From JAJPJX01 sp964568355 (GTDB lineage Bacteria; Acidobacteriota; Terriglobia; Bryobacterales; Bryobacteraceae), in the NCBI GenBank assembly GCA_964568355.1, contig CAZMRK010000123.1, positions 1-25,195 on the forward strand: DNA of 25,195 nucleotides. The letters run 5' to 3'. This document shows, one piece after another, positions 1 to 5,166 of this stretch. Positions within the stretch are counted from its first letter, which is position 1. Each line of letters starts with the position of its first letter. The notes beneath the pieces were generated by a model, which worked only from the letters and a program-made list of their open reading frames with translations, was not told the DNA's origin and did no database searches. A program made the position numbers and the translations under genes.

Positions 1-72
1 CGCGGTGGCGAAACCGATTCCGTTCGCTCCGCCTGTCACAACGGCTAGTTTTCCGGTAAAATCCAGGGGCAT
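1..72 (-). CDS. SDR family oxidoreductase, N-terminal fragment (cut by window edge)
   Basis: Reading the minus strand from an ATG at 72 gives 24 codons that run off the window. They begin MPLDFTGKLAVVTGGANGIG, which is the first beta strand and the TGxxxGxG dinucleotide-binding turn of classical short-chain dehydrogenases/reductases. Enzymes of this family are soluble NAD(P)-dependent oxidoreductases, and the fold continues for about 250 residues, so about 90 percent of the gene lies outside. An AGAAAGG-like ribosome binding site lies a few bases before the ATG. The gene is divergent from the CRTAC1-type gene at 110, with 37 bases between the start codons. The substrate cannot be told from this fragment. 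The family call is firm because of the glycine motif in the right place at the very N-terminus. Confidence 0.8.
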   Translation of the reverse strand, partial: MPLDFTGKLAVVTGGANGIGFATA

Positions 73-94
73 CGGAACCTTTCTACCACATCGT

Positions 95-100
95 TATACT
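95..100 (+). promoter_or_regulatory. Candidate -10 box (TATACT) for the CRTAC1-type gene
   Basis: TATACT matches the sigma-70 -10 consensus at five of six positions and ends nine bases before the ATG at 110. No convincing -35 box is seen 16-18 bases upstream. If used, the transcript would start only about three bases before the ATG, although AGGGA at 101-105 could also act as a ribosome binding site on a longer transcript. Confidence 0.3.
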
Positions 101-109
101 AGGGAAATT

Positions 110-1882
110 ATGCGAGGTCGACGGGGCTTCACACGCAGAAGTTGGATGGGTTTGATGATGTCGGCGCCGGCGGCGCGCCTGCTGGGGCAGGGAATCTCCA
201 GCCGTGGAGTCAAGGCGATGCCGCGGGGCAAGCCCTCCGGCCTGCCGTTCCACGCGCGCTTTACCGATATTGCCCAGCAGGCTGGCCTACGCGAGCCGCT
301 GGTCTATGGAAATCCGAATCGCAAGGACTACATCCTCGAAACTGTTGGCTGCGGCTGCGCCTTTATCGACTTCGACAACGACGGCTGGCTGGATATCTTT
401 CTGCTGAATGGGACCACGCTGGAAGGCGCCCCCGCCGGAGCCACGAACCGGCTTTATAAGAATAACCGCGACGGCACGTTTACCGACGTCACCGAGAAGG
501 CCGGCTTGCACCGCACCGGGTGGGCCTCCGCCGTCACCATCGGTGACTACAACAACGACGGGCTGGACGATCTGTTCATCACCTACTGGGGGCAGAATGT
601 CCTGTATCGCAACAATGGCGACGGCACTTTTACCGATGTGACCGAGAAAGCCGGCCTGCACCACAAGGGCGTCCGCTGGGGCTCCGGCTGCTGCTTCCTC
701 GACTATAACCGCGACGGCAACCTGGACCTGTTCGTGGCGCACTATCTGGATTTCGACATCCAGGCGGTGCCGAAGCCGGGGCAAAACAACAACTGCAACT
801 GGAAGGGAATCCCGGTCAACTGCGGGCCGCGCGGTCTTCCGCCCAGCGTCCCGGCGCTCTATCGCAACAACGGCGACGGCACCTTTACTGACGTGAGCGA
901 GGCGTCCGGTGTGATCAAAGCCAAGGGCAGCTACGGCATGACGACGGTCGCCGCGGATTTCGATAACGACGGCTGGACCGACATCTATGTCGCCTGCGAC
1001 TCCACGCCCAGCTTCCTCCTGCGCAATAACCACGACGGCACGTTTACTGATCTCGGCCTGGAAAGCGGCGTGGCGCTGAACGAGGATGGCATGGAGCAGG
1101 CCGGCATGGGGCTCGGGATCGGCGACTACAACCTGGACGGCAATCTGGACATTCTGAAAACACACTTCGCCGACGACACCTGCATCCTGTACCGCAACGA
1201 CGGCAAGAGCAATTTCGAAGACGTCACCATTCGTGCCGGTCTCGGTGTAGAAACACGGTTCATCGGCTGGGGCGCGGGCATCTTCGATTTCGATAACGAT
1301 GGCAACCCTGACTTGTTCTGGGTGACCGGCAGCGTTTACCCCGAAGTGGAAGCCAAACTGCCGAGCTATCCCTTCAAGACACCACGCGTCCTTTTCCGAA
1401 GCCTGGGCAACGGCAAATTCGAGGAACTGTTCGACCAGGCGGGCCCGGGCGTTGCGACGCCCCACGCCAGCCGCGGCTGTGCCTTCGGGGATTTCGACAA
1501 CGACGGCGACGTGGACATCCTGGTGATGAACCTCAACGAACCGCCCTCCCTGCTCAGAAACGATGTGACCGGGTCCGGCCACTGGCTGAAGGTGAAGCTG
1601 ATTGGGGTGAAATCCAACCGTAGCGCCATCGGAGCCAGGGTGACGGCCCGCTACGCGGGCAAGCAGCAGGCGCAGGAGGTGCTGAGCCAGGCCAGTTTTT
1701 ATTCGGCCAACGACCTCCGCCTCCACTTCGGGTTGGGGCCCGTAGAAAAGGTAGATCTCGACATCCGCTGGCCCAACGGTAATAAAGAATCCGTCGCCAA
1801 CGTAGCCGCCGATCGCCTGGTGGTGATCAAGGAGGGAGCCGGCATCGTGAAATCGGAGAAATTCTCCAAGCCCATGCTATAA
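110..1882 (+). CDS. CRTAC1 family protein: exported FG-GAP/VCBS repeat protein with ASPIC/UnbV domain
   Basis: A 590-residue protein. I chose the ATG at 110, with AGGGA just upstream, because the open frame before it overlaps the divergent SDR gene and reads as noise. The N-terminus has clustered arginines (RGRRGFTRRSWMG) followed by a short hydrophobic stretch, so export by a signal sequence, possibly Tat, is likely. The body has about seven FG-GAP/VCBS blades, each with a calcium-loop motif such as DFDNDGWLD, DYNNDGLDD, DYNRDGNLD, DFDNDGWTD, DYNLDGNLD, DFDNDGNPD and DFDNDGDVD, several followed by LYRNNGDGTFTDV. The last 100 residues (GHWLKVKL ... SAIGARV ... RWPNG) form an ASPIC/UnbV domain. 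Such proteins fold as calcium-binding beta-propellers outside the cytoplasm; their exact role in Acidobacteria is not known. The stop codon overlaps the -10 box of the downstream tRNA promoter. Confidence 0.92.
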   Translation: MRGRRGFTRRSWMGLMMSAPAARLLGQGISSRGVKAMPRGKPSGLPFHARFTDIAQQAGLREPLVYGNPNRKDYILETVGCGCAFIDFDNDGWLDIFLLNGTTLEGAPAGATNRLYKNNRDGTFTDVTEKAGLHRTGWASAVTIGDYNNDGLDDLFITYWGQNVLYRNNGDGTFTDVTEKAGLHHKGVRWGSGCCFLDYNRDGNLDLFVAHYLDFDIQAVPKPGQNNNCNWKGIPVNCGPRGLPPSVPALYRNNGDGTFTDVSEASGVIKAKGSYGMTTVAADFDNDGWTDIYVACDSTPSFLLRNNHDGTFTDLGLESGVALNEDGMEQAGMGLGIGDYNLDGNLDILKTHFADDTCILYRNDGKSNFEDVTIRAGLGVETRFIGWGAGIFDFDNDGNPDLFWVTGSVYPEVEAKLPSYPFKTPRVLFRSLGNGKFEELFDQAGPGVATPHASRGCAFGDFDNDGDVDILVMNLNEPPSLLRNDVTGSGHWLKVKLIGVKSNRSAIGARVTARYAGKQQAQEVLSQASFYSANDLRLHFGLGPVEKVDLDIRWPNGNKESVANVAADRLVVIKEGAGIVKSEKFSKPML

Positions 1883-1883
1883 T
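1875..1883 (+). promoter_or_regulatory. Extended -10 promoter (TGCTATAAT) for the tRNA-Val region
   Basis: A perfect TATAAT at 1878-1883 is preceded by TG at the extended -10 position. It overlaps the TAA stop of the CRTAC1-type gene (1880-1882). There is no good -35 box, as expected for an extended -10 promoter. Initiation near 1890 would place the start about ten bases before the tRNA-like sequence at 1901, so the natural target is the tRNA-Val pair and perhaps the toxin-antitoxin genes behind it. Confidence 0.6.
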
Positions 1884-1900
1884 GGACTTTCCTGCCACTA

Positions 1901-1941
1901 GGGCGCGTAGCTCAGTTGGTTAGAGTGCTACCTTGACACGC
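1901..1941 (+). pseudogene. tRNA-Val(GAC) 5' half, truncated after the anticodon loop
   Basis: The sequence follows a tRNA-Val exactly as far as the anticodon: acceptor strand GGGCGCG, TA, a D-arm with stem GCTC/GAGT, then CTACC and the loop TTGACAC with anticodon GAC. After 1941 it diverges: the 3' anticodon stem is not placed correctly and no T-arm or CGCGCCC acceptor strand follows. The last ten bases (1932-1941, CTTGACACGC) are identical to 2131-2140 in the intact tRNA. I read it as a broken tRNA gene left by insertion or recombination at the anticodon arm. It may form one disrupted tRNA together with the 3' half at 2894-2920. Confidence 0.7.
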
Positions 1942-2024
1942 GGTATTGCGGCAAAGGGTTGCGGGCGGCGGTCTAGTGGTATCACCGACTTACGGTGGGT
2001 TCAAGAGGGTTACCATGGCGAGTC

Positions 2025-2085
2025 TGGGCTCCAAATGGGGGAGTTTGGACTCCAGTGGACCCCAGTTTTGGAGCAGTTGGACTCC
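2025..2085. repeat. Block of short TGGACTCC-type repeats, possible IS end remnant
   Basis: Four related octamers lie in a 61-base block: TGGGCTCC at 2025, TGGACTCC at 2046, TGGACCCC at 2056 and TGGACTCC at 2078, with AGTTTTGGAGC between the last two. Multiple short spaced repeats at a terminus are typical of IS21-like elements, whose transposase binds them. No transposase gene is present, so this would be only a terminal remnant. The stretch from 1942 to 2099 holds nothing else that I recognise. The IS21 link is a guess from pattern; the repeats themselves are directly visible. Confidence 0.4.
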
Positions 2086-2099
2086 GGTTTTTCTTTTAA

Positions 2100-2176
2100 G
2101 GGCCCGTAGCTCAGTTGGTTAGAGCGTCTGCTTGACACGCAGAAGGTCACAGATTCGAGTTCTGTCGGGCCCACCA
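2100..2176 (+). tRNA. tRNA-Val (anticodon GAC), CCA encoded
   Basis: A complete 77-base cloverleaf. Acceptor strands GGGCCCG (2100-2106) and CGGGCCC (2166-2172) pair fully. The D-arm is GCTC/GAGC, the anticodon stem TCTGC/GCAGA with loop TTGACAC (2132-2138, anticodon GAC at 2134-2136), the variable loop AGGTC, and the T-stem ACAGA/TCTGT with loop TTCGAGT. The discriminator base is A, and CCA is encoded at 2174-2176. It decodes GUC and GUU valine codons. It lies between a truncated tRNA-Val copy upstream and a toxin-antitoxin operon 27 bases downstream, with a second tRNA 3' end beyond that operon. Confidence 0.97.
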
Positions 2177-2203
2177 CCTCTTCAAAGAAGTATTATCGTT
2201 GAT

Positions 2204-2479
2204 ATGGGCACGCTTCACATCAGCGACGCCGATCTAGCTCGCGATCCGTACGCCGTCCTCGCGAAGGTCGAGGAAGGCGTTGAAGTGATCGTGGAGCGGG
2301 ACCATCGTCCCGTGGCGTCGATCAAGTTACCGAAGCGCTCCGGACGCCCCATCTCCGAGTGCATCGCGTCCGCGAGGGCCAGCGGCTCGAAGGTAACCTT
2401 GGACGGCGGGTTCGGCAAGGATGTTGAGAAAGGCATTAAAGAGCGCAGCCAGCCATGGAATCCCCCCTCTTGGGATTGA
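2204..2479 (+). CDS. Type II antitoxin, Phd/YefM-like, partner of the PIN toxin
   Basis: A 91-residue protein starting at the ATG at 2204; the open frame before it lies inside the tRNA and cannot be coding. The N-terminal half (HISDADLARDPYAVLAKVEEG..VIVERDHRPVASIKLP) has the Phd/YefM-type pattern: a helix that sets partner spacing, then strands carrying an 'xxRPVAxI' motif, which form the DNA-binding dimer. The C-terminal tail ends QPWNPPSWD, a tail I associate with antitoxins paired with VapC-like toxins, where it would wrap the toxin. The gene overlaps the toxin gene by 25 bases, so translation is coupled and the two products are made together. A TATTAT box at 2191-2196 could give a nearly leaderless transcript; readthrough from the tRNA promoter is the alternative. 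Autorepression is expected from the family. Confidence 0.85.
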   Translation: MGTLHISDADLARDPYAVLAKVEEGVEVIVERDHRPVASIKLPKRSGRPISECIASARASGSKVTLDGGFGKDVEKGIKERSQPWNPPSWD

Positions 2480-2883
2480 TTCTCGATTCCAGCGTAATCA
2501 TTGCAGCAGAACGGAAGCAGGAGACGGTTGAGCAGTTGCTCACCTCTGTGGGGCAGGCATTCGGAGAAATCGAGATTGCGATCTCGGCGGTCACGCTCGC
2601 TGAACTTGTCCACGGAGTGGCCCGCGCCAACACACCTGAGGTCCGAATCGCTCGCCGCGCGTTCATCGATGAACTGAAGAGGCACGTGCCAGTTCACCCG
2701 GTCACGGACAGCACAGCGGAAATCGCTGGCCAGATCAGTGGCGAGCAGGCGGCGAGAGGGATTACGCTCCCGGCGGACGACCTGCTGATCGGAGCCTCCG
2801 CGATTGAGCAAGGCTATGCTGTGGCAACCCTGAATATCCGGCACTTCGAGAAGATACCAGGATTGCAGGTGCTTTCCATTTAA
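2455..2883 (+). CDS. vapC: VapC-type PIN-domain ribonuclease toxin
   Basis: A 142-residue PIN-domain protein of normal family length. The acidic metal-site residues are placed as expected: D11 in LILDSSVI, E50 in TLAELVHG, and D109 (with D108) in LPADDLLIGA. N127 in ATLNIRHF stands where many VapC proteins have Asp or Asn before the RHF segment. The last part (GYAVATLNIRHFEKIPGLQVL) matches the conserved VapC tail. VapC toxins are magnesium-dependent endoribonucleases that cut tRNA or rRNA; the target here cannot be read from sequence. The start at 2455 lies inside the antitoxin gene and has no strong Shine-Dalgarno sequence, which fits translational coupling. Only ten bases after the stop, a tRNA T-arm and acceptor sequence begins. 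Confidence 0.92.
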   Translation: MESPLLGLILDSSVIIAAERKQETVEQLLTSVGQAFGEIEIAISAVTLAELVHGVARANTPEVRIARRAFIDELKRHVPVHPVTDSTAEIAGQISGEQAARGITLPADDLLIGASAIEQGYAVATLNIRHFEKIPGLQVLSI

Positions 2884-2893
2884 GGTTCCGGCT

Positions 2894-2920
2894 GCAGTTC
2901 GAGTCTGCACGGGCCCACCA
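2894..2920 (+). pseudogene. tRNA 3' half (T-arm, acceptor strand and CCA)
   Basis: The sequence has a full T-arm, TGCAG - TTCGAGT - CTGCA, followed by CGGGCCC, discriminator A and CCA. The acceptor strand is identical to that of the intact tRNA-Val at 2100-2176, but both T-stem strands differ and still pair perfectly, so it is not a simple copy. No tRNA 5' half lies directly before it, because the vapC stop codon is at 2881-2883. The acceptor strand pairs at six of seven positions with GGGCGCG of the broken 5' half at 1901, so the two could be halves of one interrupted tRNA. Alternatively it is the displaced 3' end left by island integration. Confidence 0.7.
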
Positions 2921-2947
2921 TTCGCTACCCCGGCTATCCCCACCTCC

Positions 2948-2976
2948 TTGCTCTCCCTGCGTGAGGGCGGTAAAGT
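2948..2976 (+). promoter_or_regulatory. Candidate sigma-70-like promoter for the small membrane protein gene
   Basis: TTGCTC at 2948-2953 and TAAAGT at 2971-2976 are separated by exactly 17 bases. Each box matches consensus only partly (three and four of six). The ATG at 3002 lies 25 bases past the -10 box. The spacing is right, but the boxes are weak. Confidence 0.3.
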
Positions 2977-3001
2977 ATCTTCCAGCTTAAGAGATCCTAA
3001 T

Positions 3002-3370
3002 ATGGCTGATCCTTTATTGCGCATCCTCCTCTGGACGCCGCGCGTGCTAGGTATCGCATTCGCCGTATTTCTGAGTCTTTTTGCCCTCGACGCTTTTCAG
3101 GAAACGCAGACGTTCTGGCAAGCTCTGCCCGCGTTTCTCATCCACCTGATCCCATCCGCCATCATCGTTGCCGTCCTGGCGCTCGCCTGGCGCTGGGAGT
3201 GGATTGGCGCGGTGCTGTTTTTCGCCGCGGGGATGATCTATCTGATGGCCGCGTGGCGGCACATCAGTTGGGTTTTGGGCATATCCGGCCCGCTCTTTCT
3301 GCTTGCCGTCCTGTTTCTGGTCTGCTGGATCAAGCGGCAGGAGGTCCATTCGCATTCCACCCCCCAATAA
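3002..3370 (+). CDS. Small integral membrane protein, DUF7670-like
   Basis: 122 residues, starting at the ATG at 3002; the frame extends upstream, but those codons lie in the probable promoter. Four hydrophobic segments are seen: about residues 14-30 (VLGIAFAVFLSLFALDAF), 41-58 (FLIHLIPSAIIVAVLALA), 63-80 (WIGAVLFFAAGMIYLMA) and 86-106 (WVLGISGPLFLLAVLFLVCW), with a short basic tail. The pattern WTPRVLGI...LFALD...FLIHLIP...LAWRWEWIGAVLF resembles a family of small bacterial membrane proteins of unknown function that I recall as DUF7670; the number is from memory. Neighbours give no functional clue. A plain membrane protein of unknown role is the safest reading. Confidence 0.75.
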   Translation: MADPLLRILLWTPRVLGIAFAVFLSLFALDAFQETQTFWQALPAFLIHLIPSAIIVAVLALAWRWEWIGAVLFFAAGMIYLMAAWRHISWVLGISGPLFLLAVLFLVCWIKRQEVHSHSTPQ

Positions 3371-3420
3371 CTGGATTTGCGCTTCCTACCTGCAGTCGTG
3401 TAGTTGTGAAAGCTGGACCG

Positions 3421-3780
3421 ATGAAACCCATAGCCTTCGAAGTGATGCGAAACGGACGCCGTATTTGTACGGCGGGGCTGGCAGGGAGGTCGGGTGTGAT
3501 CTCCACGATCATTAGCTGGGTCGACCGCCAAGGGCATGACCAACTCAGCCTCCATGTCGGCGGACTCGACTCGGCTGCGGAAGAGCACGTCACCTGGATC
3601 GGCCGCTCGCTGCGCCTGGGAGACGAGGTCGCGGTCCGGCTTGTGGAGAATGCAAAGCCATCCCGCGTGCGGGAGAGGCAGAAGGTCGCACCCCGGGCGA
3701 AGGAAGAGAAAGCATGGCTGTGCAGGACCGCGAAGAAGTACGGATATCGGCTGGTGAAGGACGGACAGACCGGCAGGTAA
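3421..3780 (+). CDS. Hypothetical protein (119 aa)
   Basis: I do not recognise a named family. The chosen ATG at 3421 gives MKPIAFEVMRNGRRICTAGLAG, a plausible beta-hairpin start; the open frame upstream overlaps the membrane protein gene. The first 80 residues look like a mixed alpha/beta soluble domain (ISTIISWVDRQG, LSLHVGGLD, VTWIGRSLRLGDEVAVRLVE). The last 40 are strongly basic (RVRERQKVAPRAKEEKAW...). There is no signal peptide or membrane segment. Its stop codon is one base before the start of the beta-barrel gene, so the two are probably co-transcribed. RNA or DNA binding by the basic tail is possible but unproven. Confidence 0.65.
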   Translation: MKPIAFEVMRNGRRICTAGLAGRSGVISTIISWVDRQGHDQLSLHVGGLDSAAEEHVTWIGRSLRLGDEVAVRLVENAKPSRVRERQKVAPRAKEEKAWLCRTAKKYGYRLVKDGQTGR

Positions 3781-3781
3781 T

Positions 3782-4294
3782 ATGAGTTCAACGATCTGGA
3801 AAGCCGCCATTCGCCTGGCGCTCGCGCTGGCGGGCGCGACTCTTTTGCCGGCCCAGAACATAGAACTTTCGGCCACCGGCGGATTGGGAGTAACTGCGGG
3901 TGACGATCAAGCGCGAGGTTTCACCACAGGCGGTGGCGCGTCGGTTGCGTGGCTCTCCGAGGGCAGGCAAGGGCTCAAGTTGGACTACTTCTTCGGAAAC
4001 AACCGGAAAGATGCCTTCACGCAGCATTTTGTTACGGGGAGCTATGTAATCCAGCAGCGATCAGGAACGGCGCGCCCGTTTTTCCAGGTGGGGGCGGGCA
4101 TCCTGCGCGGGGACCGCAAGGAAGCATTAACCGCTCCCTCCGGCGGGGACACCGACTTTGCCGCCATCGTCGGCTGCGGTGTCACATTGGATTTCGGAAG
4201 CGCTTTTTTTATTCGTCCCGAACTGCGCAGCTATTGGTACGCAGGTCCTACCGTTGCGGTACTTCCGGCCGTCTCGCTTGCCTGGCGCTTCTGA
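3782..4294 (+). CDS. Outer membrane beta-barrel family protein
   Basis: 170 residues. The N-terminus is a classical signal peptide: basic start, hydrophobic run IRLALALAGATLL, and cleavage after LPAQ near residue 25. The mature part alternates polar and hydrophobic residues in strands rich in Gly and aromatic residues (GGLGVTAG, GGGASVAWL, LKLDYFFG, HFVTGSYVI, RPFFQVGAGIL, AAIVGCGVTLDFG, FFIRPELRSYWYAG, VLPAVSLAWRF), and it ends in phenylalanine, as required for BAM-dependent insertion. This matches small eight-stranded OMP_b-brl (OmpA/OmpW-like) proteins. The start lies one base after the preceding stop, with GGCAGG as ribosome binding site. No ligand can be inferred. Confidence 0.8.
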   Translation: MSSTIWKAAIRLALALAGATLLPAQNIELSATGGLGVTAGDDQARGFTTGGGASVAWLSEGRQGLKLDYFFGNNRKDAFTQHFVTGSYVIQQRSGTARPFFQVGAGILRGDRKEALTAPSGGDTDFAAIVGCGVTLDFGSAFFIRPELRSYWYAGPTVAVLPAVSLAWRF

Positions 4295-4370
4295 CGCCAT
4301 CCTGATTTCCACACGTGCGTTTGGCCGCCGGGAACAATTCCTCGACTCGCGGTGTCCTAATCCATCGAGA

Positions 4371-4389
4371 CCCATAAATCGTTTATGGG
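4371..4389. promoter_or_regulatory. 19-bp perfect palindrome, probable operator or leader hairpin of the ABC operon
   Basis: CCCATAAA (4371-4378) and TTTATGGG (4382-4389) are exact inverse complements around a TCG centre. The AGGAG ribosome binding site of the ATPase gene starts two bases later at 4392. As DNA it looks like the site of a dimeric repressor. As RNA it would be an eight-pair stem just before the ribosome binding site. There is no T-run, so a terminator is unlikely. No regulator gene is adjacent. Confidence 0.55.
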
Positions 4390-4401
4390 ACAGGAGACCG
4401 C

Positions 4402-5166
4402 ATGTTCGAAGTCTGCGGATTGACCAAGCGCTTCCATGGTGTCCCGGCCGTTGAGGACGTCAGCTTTACGCTCCAGCCGGGCGAGATTCTCGGATACATC
4501 GGCCCAAACGGCGCCGGAAAGAGCACCACCGTCAAGATCATCATCGGACTGCTTGAGCCGAGTGAGGGTCAAATCTACTTTCAGGGCAGAAGTGTCATCG
4601 AGGACCTGGCGGCATTTCAGTCTCGCATCGGCTATGTGCCCGAGGAGTCCCATCTCTATCCCTACCTGTCCGGGCGCGAATATCTGCAGCTTGTTGGTCG
4701 TCTCCGGGGACTACCTCGCACAGCCCTGGAATTCAAAATCGATCAATTCCTGCGTCTGTTTTCGCTGGAAGAAGACCGGGATTGCCCTGTGTCGGCGTAT
4801 TCGAAGGGCATGCGCCAAAAGATCCTTCTCTCGGCCGCGCTCCTGCACAATCCCGACCTCCTGATCCTGGACGAGCCCCTTTCCGGGTTGGATGTCACCA
4901 CGGCCCTGGTCCTTCGGGACCTGCTGCAGGTACTCGCGGCGCAAGGGCGCATGATTCTCTACAGCTCCCACGTCCTCGACGTGCTCGAAAAAGTCTGCTC
5001 GCAGGTCCTGATCCTTCACAAGGGGCGCGTTGCCGCATACGATTCTGTGGACCACCTCCGCCAATCGCTGCACGAATCCTCGCTCGAAGGCATCTTCGGG
5101 CAGCTCACGAGGGAGCCGAACCATCGAGCCATCGCGGATCACATTTTGGAGGTGATGGAGGCATGA
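4402..5166 (+). CDS. ABC transporter ATP-binding protein (ABC-2 exporter type)
   Basis: 254 residues with all core nucleotide-binding motifs: Walker A GPNGAGKST at 34-42, signature YSKGMRQK at 133-140, Walker B LLILDEP at 153-159 with the D-loop SGLD following, and the switch histidine in SSHVLDVLEKV. The Q-loop position reads YVPEE, with Glu instead of Gln, a common change in ABC-2 type ATPases. The degenerate SKGMRQ signature is usual for CcmA/NatA/drug-exporter-like ATPases. It would power export through the permease encoded next, whose start overlaps this stop as ATGA. The ribosome binding site AGGAG at 4392-4396 is five bases from the start. A 19-bp palindrome sits just before it. The substrate is unknown. 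Confidence 0.95.
   Translation: MFEVCGLTKRFHGVPAVEDVSFTLQPGEILGYIGPNGAGKSTTVKIIIGLLEPSEGQIYFQGRSVIEDLAAFQSRIGYVPEESHLYPYLSGREYLQLVGRLRGLPRTALEFKIDQFLRLFSLEEDRDCPVSAYSKGMRQKILLSAALLHNPDLLILDEPLSGLDVTTALVLRDLLQVLAAQGRMILYSSHVLDVLEKVCSQVLILHKGRVAAYDSVDHLRQSLHESSLEGIFGQLTREPNHRAIADHILEVMEA

Noticed and set aside
5..109. Upstream extension of the CRTAC1-type protein
   Set aside because: It overlaps the divergent SDR start, whose TGGANGIG motif is on the other strand, and adds no signal-peptide-like sequence.
287..1726. Long antisense open frame opposite the CRTAC1-type gene
   Set aside because: Its product is a Val/Ala/His-rich echo of the repeated FG-GAP codons, with no family pattern; the plus-strand gene explains the region.
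2132..2203. Upstream extension of the antitoxin from a TTG start
   Set aside because: It begins in the anticodon loop of the intact tRNA-Val and crosses its acceptor stem; the ATG at 2204 fits the family N-terminus.
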